Source: Candidatus Gottesmanbacteria bacterium (GTDB taxonomy: Bacteria; Patescibacteriota; Microgenomatia; UBA10105; UBA927). Taken from it: a stretch of 16,667 nt of DNA. The notes under the pieces are model-generated. The model had not been told where the DNA came from and did not search any database. It saw only the letters and a list, made by a program, of their open reading frames with translations. Shown piece after piece: positions 1 through 5,075 of this stretch (its first letter is position 1; each line of letters starts with the position of its first letter). The position numbers were made by a program, and so were the translations under genes. The stretch is from contig JACQHE010000028.1 in the NCBI GenBank assembly GCA_016199185.1, positions 1 to 16,667 of the forward strand, written 5' to 3'.

Positions 1-15
1 TACTTTGCTGTTCAT
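1..15 (-). CDS. 5' end of an unknown minus-strand gene (partial)
   Basis: On the minus strand a strong Shine-Dalgarno (GGAGGTGAT) lies 5 nt before an ATG whose first codons read M-N-S-K-V before the window ends. Only five codons are visible, so no function can be given. The SD strength and spacing match other minus-strand genes here, such as the DUF378 gene at 9980-10189, which supports a real start. The gene diverges from the T-box operon, and the inverted repeat at 33-134 lies directly upstream of its SD. Confidence 0.5.
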
Positions 16-32
16 TTGTTATCACCTCCCTC

Positions 33-134
33 GCCCGCCGACCCGCTTCGCCATAGCTTCAGCGAGGCGAGTCACGCGCTCTTTGCGACGTGTACGACTA
101 GTACTGAACAGTCGCAAAGGAAGCGTAGGCGGGC
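33..134. repeat. Large imperfect inverted repeat, MITE-like or structured intergenic element
   Basis: Three nested complementary arms are visible: GCCCGCC (33-39) with GGCGGGC (128-134), CGCTTC (44-49) with GAAGCG (120-125), and CTTTGCGAC (81-89) with GTCGCAAAG (111-119). The outer arms resemble GC-rich palindromic repeats common in Patescibacteria and other metagenome-derived genomes. The inner 9-bp arm forms a second hairpin with a 21-nt loop. No ORF inside looks real. Whether it is mobile, a terminator-like structure or a UTR element of the minus-strand gene cannot be decided from one copy. Confidence 0.6.
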
Positions 135-185
135 AATCTAATTCCTTCCTCATGTATTCTATCGCACCCATCATAGTACAGCCAC

Positions 186-214
186 TTGCATCTGACAAGC
201 CTCTATGCTATACT
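186..214 (+). promoter_or_regulatory. Sigma70-type promoter of the T-box operon
   Basis: TTGCAT (186-191) and TATACT (209-214) are separated by exactly 17 nt. The predicted transcription start is near 221. The transcript would carry a leader of about 380 nt before the first SD-preceded start codon at 604. Confidence 0.75.
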
Positions 215-290
215 CCTTTTACAATTTCATAGGCGTTGAAGGAGAATTGGGGTTATTAAGCGAAGCGCTCCAACCCCATCGAGCTCCCGA

Positions 291-335
291 GGGAGGTACT
301 ATACAATACCTCCCCAGGTATCGAATGGTACCTGG
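291..335 (+). repeat. Two tandem hairpins in the T-box leader
   Basis: GGGAGGTA (291-298) pairs with TACCTCCC (307-314), and CCAGGTA (314-320) pairs with TACCTGG (329-335). Both have 8-nt loops and share the AGGTA/TACCT core, so they look like a duplicated hairpin. They follow the putative Stem I and precede the repeats of the middle leader. The ACCTCC arm could also pair with the SD at 591-595, but nothing here shows that it does. Confidence 0.5.
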
Positions 336-364
336 CCAGGAATCGAAGAAATCTTTTAGGCTTG

Positions 365-393
365 CCCTGAGCGAGCGTGAGCGAGTCGAAGGG
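365..393. repeat. Dispersed palindromic repeat in the T-box leader
   Basis: The element begins CCCTGAGCGAG and ends GTCGAAGGG, with CCCT/AGGG ends and internal GAGCGAG repeats. Very similar sequences are scattered through many Patescibacteria and other metagenomic genomes. It is flanked by GGAATC (339-344) and GATTCC (401-406), which can pair and present it as one arm of the leader. Confidence 0.6.
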
Positions 394-444
394 AAAGTAG
401 ATTCCAATTAATGAGCGAAACGCGCTCTTCCGTCAAGGCAAAGT

Positions 445-462
445 CCCGAGCGAAGTCGAGGG
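445..462. repeat. Second dispersed palindromic repeat in the T-box leader
   Basis: An 18-bp element begins CCCGAGC and ends GTCGAGGG. It has the same GAGCGAAGTCGA flavour as the element at 365-393 but is shorter. It sits in the loop of a larger hairpin closed by TTCCGT (429-434) and ACGGAA (470-475). Confidence 0.55.
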
Positions 463-519
463 GCTGATACGGAAGGCTTTTTGTAGCGTTTTGAAAGAAG
501 CGTGGCACCACGGGCAAAG

Positions 520-577
520 TCCGTCGCTTCAGGGTTTTTCGCCAACCGGCGGAAGATTCTGAACCGGCGGATTTTTT
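520..577 (+). terminator. Intrinsic terminator of the T-box attenuator
   Basis: TCCGTCG-C-TTCAG (520-532) pairs with CTGAA-C-CGGCGGA (559-571): 12 pairs around one C-C mismatch, with one G-U pair, followed at once by six T (572-577). The loop contains a small CGCC/GGCG hairpin (540-551). Bases 521-530 also form the 3' arm of the antiterminator, so the two folds exclude each other, as expected for a transcription-attenuating T-box. Confidence 0.8.
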
Positions 578-603
578 GTTGGTTCTGAAAGGAGGTGAAC
601 TCT

Positions 604-669
604 ATGAAAGATTTACCAAAACGAGCTTACAAATACAAGCAGAACTTGCTGAACTCCTTAATGGCATGA
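604..669 (+). CDS. 21-codon ORF under T-box control, overlapping the GNAT gene
   Basis: This is the first start codon after the attenuator, preceded by a near-perfect SD (AAAGGAGGT at 588-596, 7 nt spacing). It reads MKDLPKRAYKYKQ, then NLLNSLMA and TGA. The TGA (667-669) overlaps the ATG (666-668) of the acetyltransferase frame in an ATGA junction, the classic arrangement for translational coupling. The peptide is strongly basic (six K/R in its first 13 residues). It could be a coupling ORF that loads ribosomes for the next gene, a functional micropeptide, or the true N-terminus of the next protein separated by a frameshift. The downstream frame stays open upstream of 666 and reads QAELAELLNG there, so the frameshift reading is possible. 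The track-style TTG start at 576 lies inside the terminator and has no SD, so I reject it. Confidence 0.55.
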   Translation: MKDLPKRAYKYKQNLLNSLMA

Positions 670-1424
670 CTATTCGCCCGTGGAGCCCTGGAGATGCACA
701 AGAAATTTATGATGTCCTCGAGCACCCAAACTGGGCCCCATGGCTTGAAGCCAGCGCTAAAACGCTTGCGGCAAGAGCAAACGTATTTCCACAAGGACAA
801 TTAATTATGACGGATGGATTCGGAAAGTATGCTGCCAGTTTATCGCTAAATCAAATTGATTGGAATGGAAATATCAGTCATTTGCCAACCTGGGATGAGG
901 TCGCTGGCGATCCAACTGATTACAGCACAACGTATAAGCCTACAGGAAATACCTTAGTATTGCTGTCGATGAACGTATCACCAGCATATAAAGGGTTACA
1001 ACTTCCAAGCAAAATGATCGACGCGGCAGTGATTGTTGCCAAATCGCTAACGGTTGATCATCTGATCGGATCATTCCGTCCAAGTGGGTTTGGAGAGGCA
1101 AAAAAAGAGTCAGGGCATGAATTGGATTTTGAGCATTATTGCATGACGACACAGCCAAACAGCACAAAACCTGTTGATCCATGGCTTAGAAGCCTCTGGT
1201 GGAAAGGCATGCAGATGCTTGCGGTCGACCCAAAAGCAATGACTGTCATTGTAACTAGTCCTGAACTTGTTCACTACCAGCATGTCTATAAACCATCATC
1301 TTGGAATGAAGTCAAGCCTGGAACTTGGGAATGTGGTGAAGTTGGAGCATGGATAATTGATGGTCAGATGGGAAAGGCGACGTATCAGGAAAGTAACATC
1401 TGGGGCGCATTGCCACTTCCGTAA
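666..1424 (+). CDS. GNAT-like N-acetyltransferase
   Basis: Predicted 252-aa cytoplasmic protein. The start MTIRPWSPGDAQEIYDVL is typical of GNAT acetyltransferases (beta1, then alpha1 'D-A-x-x-I'). Near residues 105-118 the strand LLSMNVSPAYKG and following LPSKMIDAA match the beta4/alpha3 acetyl-CoA site, where V-x-P-x-x-(Q/R/K)-G-x-(G/A) is usual. Here the second position is L, a weak match. GNAT enzymes transfer acetyl from acetyl-CoA to an amine; the substrate cannot be read from this sequence. The protein is longer than a minimal GNAT (about 150 aa), with a Trp-rich C-terminal extension of unknown role. The gene has no SD of its own but is coupled by ATGA to the SD-led ORF at 604, and the whole unit is behind a T-box, tying its expression to charging of one tRNA. 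An amino-acid-linked substrate is therefore plausible but not shown. Confidence 0.65.
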   Translation: MTIRPWSPGDAQEIYDVLEHPNWAPWLEASAKTLAARANVFPQGQLIMTDGFGKYAASLSLNQIDWNGNISHLPTWDEVAGDPTDYSTTYKPTGNTLVLLSMNVSPAYKGLQLPSKMIDAAVIVAKSLTVDHLIGSFRPSGFGEAKKESGHELDFEHYCMTTQPNSTKPVDPWLRSLWWKGMQMLAVDPKAMTVIVTSPELVHYQHVYKPSSWNEVKPGTWECGEVGAWIIDGQMGKATYQESNIWGALPLP

Positions 1425-1428
1425 ATGA

Positions 1429-1479
1429 TGAAGGCAACGGGGCACGGTACTGCAGGTAGGCAGGCGCCCCGGACCTTCA
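1429..1479 (+). other. Stable intergenic hairpin between the GNAT and MBL genes
   Basis: TGAAGG (1429-1434) pairs with CCTTCA (1474-1479), CGGGGC (1438-1443) with GCCCCG (1466-1471), and CTGC (1450-1453) with GCAG (1460-1463). There is no T-run, so it is not an intrinsic terminator. It ends just before the SD of the next gene. It may protect or process the operon mRNA, or tune translation of the downstream hydrolase. Confidence 0.5.
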
Positions 1480-1489
1480 GAAAGGAGGT

Positions 1490-2284
1490 ATGAAAAAGAA
1501 ATCATGGTTTACAGTGGGTCAGGTTCATCCGCGCGTCTTTGCGCTTGCGGAGTTCTCCCATTGGGAAAAAGTTGTGTCATATCTAGTTGTTGGAAAACGA
1601 CACGCAATCCTTTTTGATAGTGGTATGGGCTATGCTGATCTTCTCGCTATGGTGGCAACGGTCACTCCGCTACCAGTTACGGTTTTCCTCACACATGGCC
1701 ATTGGGATCACATCGGCAGTGTTCATAAATTTGAAGAGATTTATCTCTTTAATCACCCCTTTGAAACGGATCTCCTCTCGAGCGGGTTTTCATCGAATAC
1801 CATCGAGGAACTTGTTGACCCCAACCTCTTTGATAAACCATTTACCCCGCGGTCGTTTACGGCACCAGGCATACGGCAGTATCATAAAATTCATGATGGA
1901 GAAACAGTATCGTTTGATACCATAACTGTTACGTGCATTCATACACCTGGACACACCCCTGGTTCAGCCTGCTATAAGGTCGACCCCTTCGATATCCTCG
2001 TCACCGGAGACACCATCTACTCGGGACCGTTGTATGCGAATCTACCGGAATCAAACCTGCAAGATTACGCAATGTCAGTCAATAAACTTGCACGCACCGT
2101 GACTTCAAAAATGGTCCTTCTACCGGGACACAATGCCATTCATGAGAAACCCTCGCTTGTTGGAAAAGTGGCAGCTGGGTTTTGCGAAATCCTCGCGGGG
2201 AAACCAAAAACAAGCGATATTAAAGGACGTCGCTGCTACGGTTTTGGTTCGTTTTCCGTTCTAACAATGGGCACCGCAAACTAG
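1490..2284 (+). CDS. Metallo-beta-lactamase-fold hydrolase (glyoxalase II-like)
   Basis: 264-aa cytoplasmic protein with the full MBL metal-binding set: H-x-H-x-D-H at residues 69-74 (THGHWDHIG), a histidine at 155 in PGHTPGS, an aspartate at 174 in VTGDTI and a histidine at 214 in LPGHN. These bind two metal ions, usually Zn or Fe, and act in hydrolysis of thioesters, phosphodiesters, lactones or similar. The substrate is not readable. Length and motif order suit the glyoxalase II/YcbL-type branch better than RNase J or beta-CASP members. It follows the GNAT gene by 65 bp and is probably in the same T-box operon. Its SD (AGGAGG, 1483-1488) lies only 1 nt before the ATG, which is unusually tight. 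No better in-frame start exists nearby. Confidence 0.85.
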   Translation: MKKKSWFTVGQVHPRVFALAEFSHWEKVVSYLVVGKRHAILFDSGMGYADLLAMVATVTPLPVTVFLTHGHWDHIGSVHKFEEIYLFNHPFETDLLSSGFSSNTIEELVDPNLFDKPFTPRSFTAPGIRQYHKIHDGETVSFDTITVTCIHTPGHTPGSACYKVDPFDILVTGDTIYSGPLYANLPESNLQDYAMSVNKLARTVTSKMVLLPGHNAIHEKPSLVGKVAAGFCEILAGKPKTSDIKGRRCYGFGSFSVLTMGTAN

Positions 2285-2349
2285 ACACGAAGCAATGTTC
2301 TTTGCCGCCATGATACTTCTCACGCAGTTTGGGAAACAAACACCCGAGG

Positions 2350-2781
2350 TCATCGCTCAACACCTTGTTGGCCGGGCGGCACGGTCGGGATAATTTCAGT
2401 CCGTCCTTTTTGATTGTCGAAACTGACGGAGAAAAGATTCCAAAAATCAAGGCGACCCAGAAGTGGATCAACGTTGCTTTCAATAAAATAGCAGCGCAAT
2501 AAAAAATACTTATTTCCTAATTTCGTATGAACGCTGTGTGGATAGGCAAAAACTCCTCTTCCTTCAACTCCGCCGATTACTATTTTGTTTTTGGGATCTT
2601 TTTTGAAGTTGGGAAAATATGAAGCGAGTGGCGTCAAAGGAAAAGTAGTGACGTCAGCTCCAGAATCCAAAAGCATCTCAAATGGCCAAAAGCCCTTTAT
2701 CGTTTCTAGCTCTACGGTGACTACGGGGACGAAAATTTTCCCCTCGTCAATGCGTTTTGTTTGATAAGGAAATATAAACAT
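2350..2781 (-). CDS. Retropepsin-like aspartic protease
   Basis: Predicted 143-aa protein starting MFIFPYQTKRIDEGKIFVP. The core is a beta-strand VVTVELE, a strand ending FEMLLDSGADVTTFP with the D-S/T-G-A catalytic motif, and later IVIGGVEGRG, the usual second-strand flap-like region. Single-domain retropepsins have one D-(S/T)-G-A per chain and act as homodimers; bacterial family members (PF13650/PF13975 type) are poorly characterised. No signal peptide is evident. The ATG at 2781 is chosen because the sequence fits the family start; a TTG at 2814 in the same frame would add 11 residues. Neither has a clear SD. The gene overlaps the upstream DUF5678-like gene by 35 bp, suggesting coupled translation. 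Confidence 0.75.
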   Translation of the reverse strand: MFIFPYQTKRIDEGKIFVPVVTVELETIKGFWPFEMLLDSGADVTTFPLTPLASYFPNFKKDPKNKIVIGGVEGRGVFAYPHSVHTKLGNKYFLLRCYFIESNVDPLLGRLDFWNLFSVSFDNQKGRTEIIPTVPPGQQGVER

Positions 2782-2971
2782 TAATAGACCCGGCTTTCTG
2801 AATAGGCCCCACAAGAATAGTATCAGCGGGTTTCAATTTTTTCCTTTGCAGTTTCTTAAAAACGTCGTCAATTTTTTTACCAACGGCCACAACTTTATTT
2901 TGCACTTTATTTAAGGCAACTAACTGCCCGGAATATTTTTTTTGCAACTGATCGTAAGAAATTTTTTTCAT
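2747..2971 (-). CDS. Small DUF5678-like protein
   Basis: 74-aa protein starting MKKISYDQLQKKYSGQLVAL. The pattern Y-x-G-x-L/W-V-A followed by VVAVGKKIDDVFKKL and ending in ILVGPIQKAG resembles DUF5678 ('your protein is present and not forgotten' type domains with a final V-P/G-P strand), here without the usual W. Its function is unknown. In other genomes, as I recall, such small proteins often precede a retropepsin-like gene, as here, where the 3' end overlaps the protease gene. The start at 2971 is preferred over 2998 because a good extended -10 (2987-2995) sits between the two, so a transcript from it cannot include 2998. Confidence 0.55.
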   Translation of the reverse strand: MKKISYDQLQKKYSGQLVALNKVQNKVVAVGKKIDDVFKKLQRKKLKPADTILVGPIQKAGSINVYISLSNKTH

Positions 2972-2986
2972 GTATGGCTTATAGCT

Positions 2987-2995
2987 ATTATAGCA
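2987..2995 (-). promoter_or_regulatory. Extended -10 promoter of the DUF5678-retropepsin pair
   Basis: On the minus strand the sequence is TGCTATAAT, a perfect extended -10. The predicted start of transcription is near 2980, giving a leader of about 9 nt before the ATG at 2971. The -35 region (about 3010-3016) is weak. Confidence 0.65.
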
Positions 2996-3000
2996 CACTT

Positions 3001-3471
3001 CTAGGTGTATCTGTCCGCTACTTTGCTTGCCGCGTAGGCATCCGGCTTGATTTTGACGGCGTAGCCGGATCCGCGGATCATGCCCACGATTTCCGCGATC
3101 ATCTCGCGGGTCTCCCCGAACTGGCCGATGTCCACATGGATCTCCACGTCGTACTTGGTGATACCGTCTTTATGAAGGAGCGCAAGCACGGTCTCCGCCA
3201 TCTCCAAAGACATCGTCGCCTCATCATACATCCGCTGGCGTAAGACATAGTGTTTTTTATTGACGACCCGCTTCCAAAAATAAATGCCGCCGTGGCCTTT
3301 ACGGTGGACGACAATCGTCGTCACGAAATCCACTCCCGCGCCGTTGTTCGGTTGTGAATCGGTGCCGACCACCAGCTGATATTTGTGTTCGGGCTCTTCG
3401 GAAAGAAACGTGAGGATGCGCTCGCGTATCTGGGGAAGCTCGAGGCTCCCATAGGTAGGACTCTGAAACAT
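3001..3471 (-). CDS. YkuK/DUF458 family RNase H-like protein
   Basis: 156-aa protein. VVGTDSQPNN near residues 34-43 followed by FVTTIVVHRKGHGGIYFWKR is the signature of the DUF458 family (B. subtilis YkuK), which adopts an RNase H-like fold. The aspartate of GTDSQ corresponds to the first acidic residue of that fold. Further conserved acidic positions are visible in EIHVDIG and in KIKPDAYAASKVADRYT at the C-terminus. The length agrees with the family. The physiological role and any nuclease activity are not established. It lies downstream of the RRM gene behind a strong terminator and probably has its own promoter (TGGTACGAT at 3481-3489 of the minus strand, 9 nt before the ATG). Confidence 0.85.
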   Translation of the reverse strand: MFQSPTYGSLELPQIRERILTFLSEEPEHKYQLVVGTDSQPNNGAGVDFVTTIVVHRKGHGGIYFWKRVVNKKHYVLRQRMYDEATMSLEMAETVLALLHKDGITKYDVEIHVDIGQFGETREMIAEIVGMIRGSGYAVKIKPDAYAASKVADRYT

Positions 3472-3480
3472 ACGAGGCGT

Positions 3481-3489
3481 ATCGTACCA
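3481..3489 (-). promoter_or_regulatory. Probable extended -10 of the YkuK-like gene
   Basis: The minus-strand sequence TGGTACGAT lies 9 nt before the ATG at 3471, so transcription would start 2-3 nt before the start codon. There is no SD, consistent with a leaderless message. The hexamer TACGAT is weaker than the other -10 elements in this window. Confidence 0.4.
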
Positions 3490-3507
3490 AAACCCCTACC
3501 CAGACGC

Positions 3508-3537
3508 AAACAACCCCGCCGATGGCGGGGTTGTTTT
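3508..3537 (-). terminator. Strong intrinsic terminator (usable on both strands)
   Basis: A 13-bp perfect stem with a 3-nt loop has a core of AACCCCGCC (3512-3520) pairing with GGCGGGGTT (3524-3532), extended by AAAC/GTTT. It follows the stop codon of the minus-strand RRM gene and would end that transcript. The plus strand also carries a T-run (TTGTTTTTG). Confidence 0.85.
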
Positions 3538-3553
3538 TGCGAATCCTTTTCTA

Positions 3554-3820
3554 TTAGTTTCGCGGTCTTTCCTCACGAGGTCTCGCCTCGTTGACGACCA
3601 GCGCTCGTCCCTCGACGTCTTTGCCATTGAGCATTTCAATAGCTTTCTTCGTCTCTTCGTCGCTTGCCATTTCGACAAACCCGAAGCCTCGTGACCGGCC
3701 GGAATACTTATCCGAGATCACTTTGGCGGACGTAACAGTACCGGCTTGTGCAAACAACTGCCCAAGGCCGTCACTATCCATGCTGTAGGGAAGATTCCCG
3801 ACAAACAAATTGGTTGCCAT
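3554..3820 (-). CDS. Single-RRM RNA-binding protein
   Basis: 88-aa protein consisting of one RNA recognition motif. RNP2 is LFVGNLP (residues 5-11) and RNP1 is RGFGFVEM, preceded by the typical S-G-x-S. Aromatic residues in both motifs contact single-stranded RNA. The C-terminal tail is short and rich in R, E and P (EARPREERP). This matches the glycine-poor bacterial Rbp proteins known from cyanobacteria, often cold-induced. The start at MATNLFVG is taken because it follows AAGGA and gives the standard domain start. The extended -10 at 3925-3933 implies a 5' UTR of about 98 nt, unusually long for this window and reminiscent of cold-shock messages. Within it, CTTTAGG and CCTAAGG can pair close to the SD. 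Confidence 0.9.
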   Translation of the reverse strand: MATNLFVGNLPYSMDSDGLGQLFAQAGTVTSAKVISDKYSGRSRGFGFVEMASDEETKKAIEMLNGKDVEGRALVVNEARPREERPRN

Positions 3821-3924
3821 AGTATTTGGATTTCCTTTCTCCTTAGGTCTTGAAGGGGACACGAACACGCCTAAAGAGAAATCTTAAGACGAGGGTCACA
3901 CACTTTGTTCCCAGGACAAAAGCG

Positions 3925-3933
3925 AGTATAGCA
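3925..3933 (-). promoter_or_regulatory. Extended -10 promoter of the RRM gene
   Basis: The minus strand reads TGCTATACT, a good extended -10. It lies just after the stop codon of the upstream gene (3943). The -35 is poor, as is common when a TG extension is present. Transcription would start near 3918, leaving a 98-nt leader. Confidence 0.6.
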
Positions 3934-3942
3934 CATTTACCT

Positions 3943-4563
3943 TTATTCCACCACTTCCTCCTCATCCACCGCAACATCCTCAACAATCGGCGCGGGATCG
4001 GAGCTCGCAGCGGTCCCTGGCTCCTTGACCGGCACGAAGGCGAATGAGTCTACAATGGTCGCGTGGACGCCGGTCCAAAACTGCGCGTCGTCAAGGGTCG
4101 CTTCCACCGACCAGATGATGCTGTCGTAGATGGTACCCACGACCAACATCCGCGTGACGCCCTCTACCATGACTTTCGCGGCCTTCTGGCCGCCGAGTTG
4201 CGTATCCAAGACGCTTGCGCCGGTAAAGCGTTTTTCGTTTTTCAACCAGCTCGCCGTGTCCGTCACTCCGCGAGCCGGATCCTTTCCCCAAATAATAATT
4301 TTTCCGGGGTGATCAGGATGAGTAAACTCGATGTGCGCGTAGTTTTCCTTGTCCTCATCGTGCCTGTTGACATTAAGTCCCTCGGGATACTGGAAGGTAA
4401 AGCCGTTAGGGTCAGTCCACGTCAAAAGCTGCACTGGTGCCGGGGTCGGCGCCGCTGATTGCTCGACCGGTGCCGGCTTGTTTCGTACCCACCAGAGATA
4501 CCCGGCGCTTGCAATGCCGCCGATGAGAAGGCCGACGAGAATGGGAAGACCAAACTTCTTCAT
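3943..4563 (-). CDS. Membrane-anchored PsbP-like hypothetical protein
   Basis: 206-aa protein. Residues 5-27 form one membrane helix (LPILVGLLIGGIASAGYLWW), followed by a P/A-rich linker and a globular domain starting TWTDPNGFTFQYPEGL. That opening, an aromatic-rich 'F-x-F-x-Y-P' strand, is typical of PsbP-like/DUF small domains in exported bacterial proteins, although no specific family is certain. The domain ends IVDSFAF, the usual last strand. A linker and an acidic tail (VDEEEVVE) follow. It should sit in the cytoplasmic membrane with the domain outside. ATG 4563 is preferred to GTG 4566. A minus-strand -10 (TATATC, 4575-4580) lies 11 nt upstream, giving a nearly leaderless transcript. 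Function unknown. Confidence 0.65.
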   Translation of the reverse strand: MKKFGLPILVGLLIGGIASAGYLWWVRNKPAPVEQSAAPTPAPVQLLTWTDPNGFTFQYPEGLNVNRHDEDKENYAHIEFTHPDHPGKIIIWGKDPARGVTDTASWLKNEKRFTGASVLDTQLGGQKAAKVMVEGVTRMLVVGTIYDSIIWSVEATLDDAQFWTGVHATIVDSFAFVPVKEPGTAASSDPAPIVEDVAVDEEEVVE

Positions 4564-4573
4564 CACACACCTA

Positions 4574-4582
4574 TGATATACT
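4574..4582 (+). promoter_or_regulatory. Extended -10 overlapping a divergent -10 (shared promoter)
   Basis: The plus strand has TGATATACT (4574-4582), with the ATG of the next gene starting 7 nt after the hexamer, which is where transcription should begin, so the message would be leaderless. The minus strand of 4575-4580 reads TATATC, a possible -10 for the gene ending at 3943. The two hexamers overlap with a 2-nt offset, the same geometry as at 13200-13207. Confidence 0.6.
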
Positions 4583-4588
4583 ACTTTT

Positions 4589-5029
4589 ATGATCCATGGT
4601 AGACGCGTCCTTTTCGTTTTTCTCTTTTTGGTAGTAACGCTTTCTGTTTCGCCGCCAGTTCATGCGGCTAAACCCCGGGTACAAAAAAGTGTGCCGGCCG
4701 CTTCCAAAAAAGTCGTCGCCGGCGTTACCTTCTCTTCAGCCAAGCTGTCCACTGCTTCAAGAAGCGTCGTGGTTTCCTTCGTTAATCTGGACAAAGTCAG
4801 CAAGATCTCCTACCTCCTCAACTACACCGGCAGCGGCCAGTCGCAGGGTGTGGGAGGGAGCATCACACCAAGCGGGACAACGGACAGCCGCGACCTGTAC
4901 TTTGGCACCTGCAGCAAGGGTGTCTGCACGCCGCATTACAATATCAAGAATGCAACATTGGTGGTCACGGCCACCCTCAAATCCGGCGGCGCCCGTACCA
5001 AACGCTACCTCCTCCGGCCGAAATGGTAA
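4589..5029 (+). CDS. Small exported hypothetical protein
   Basis: 146-aa protein with a signal peptide: basic start MIHGRR, hydrophobic VLFVFLFLVVTLSV and a likely cleavage after VHA-A near residue 26. The mature part begins with a K/A-rich stretch, then beta-strand-like sequence (SVVVSFVNLDKVSKISYLL, NATLVVTATLKSGG) and two cysteines (GTCSKGVC) that could form one disulfide. The pattern suggests a single Ig-like or beta-sandwich domain on the cell surface or secreted. No family or function recognised. The start codon coincides with the predicted transcription start of the extended -10 at 4574-4582. It leads the plus-strand run of surface genes but has its own promoter. Confidence 0.7.
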   Translation: MIHGRRVLFVFLFLVVTLSVSPPVHAAKPRVQKSVPAASKKVVAGVTFSSAKLSTASRSVVVSFVNLDKVSKISYLLNYTGSGQSQGVGGSITPSGTTDSRDLYFGTCSKGVCTPHYNIKNATLVVTATLKSGGARTKRYLLRPKW

Positions 5030-5075
5030 CCTATTGACATTACCTACTGTTTGATACCACACTAAGAGTAGGTCT

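Larger units (their letters stand above)
221..577 (+). ncRNA. T-box riboswitch leader (tRNA-sensing transcription attenuator)
   Basis: T-box leaders bind an uncharged tRNA and then let RNA polymerase pass an intrinsic terminator. The diagnostic antiterminator is present: GAAGCG (497-502), the 7-nt bulge TGGCACC (503-509) and ACGG (510-513), pairing with CCGT (521-524) and CGCTTC (525-530). The bulge begins TGGN, which pairs with the tRNA 3' end. Here it is TGGC, so the sensed tRNA should end GCCA (discriminator G). A competing terminator uses 520-532, the antiterminator's 3' arm, and ends in T6. A 5' stem with GGAG (241-244)/CTCC (284-287) and TGGGGTT (248-254)/AACCCCA (272-278) could be Stem I, with the internal loop at 279-283 as a possible specifier. 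I cannot assign the codon. TCG (Ser) would fit a G discriminator, but only as a guess. Dispersed repeats at 365-393 and 445-462 appear to have expanded the middle of the leader. Confidence 0.85.

Noticed and set aside
576..665. TTG start at 576 for the acetyltransferase
   Set aside because: It lies in the T-run of the T-box terminator, has no SD and adds residues unlike the GNAT start; ATG 666 fits the family and the ATGA coupling.
1429..1479. A second T-box antiterminator between the GNAT and MBL genes
   Set aside because: The hairpin has a similar stem-bulge-stem shape, but the bulge lacks TGGN and there is no competing terminator with a T-run.
2293..2391. Plus-strand 32-codon ORF (MFFAAMILLTQFGK...) between the convergent MBL and protease genes
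   Set aside because: No SD or promoter, overlaps the protease gene end, no family match; could be a gene remnant but cannot be supported.
5034..5075. Promoter for the NPF-protein gene (TTGACA at 5034)
   Set aside because: No acceptable -10 lies 16-18 nt downstream; read-through from the upstream gene is as likely.
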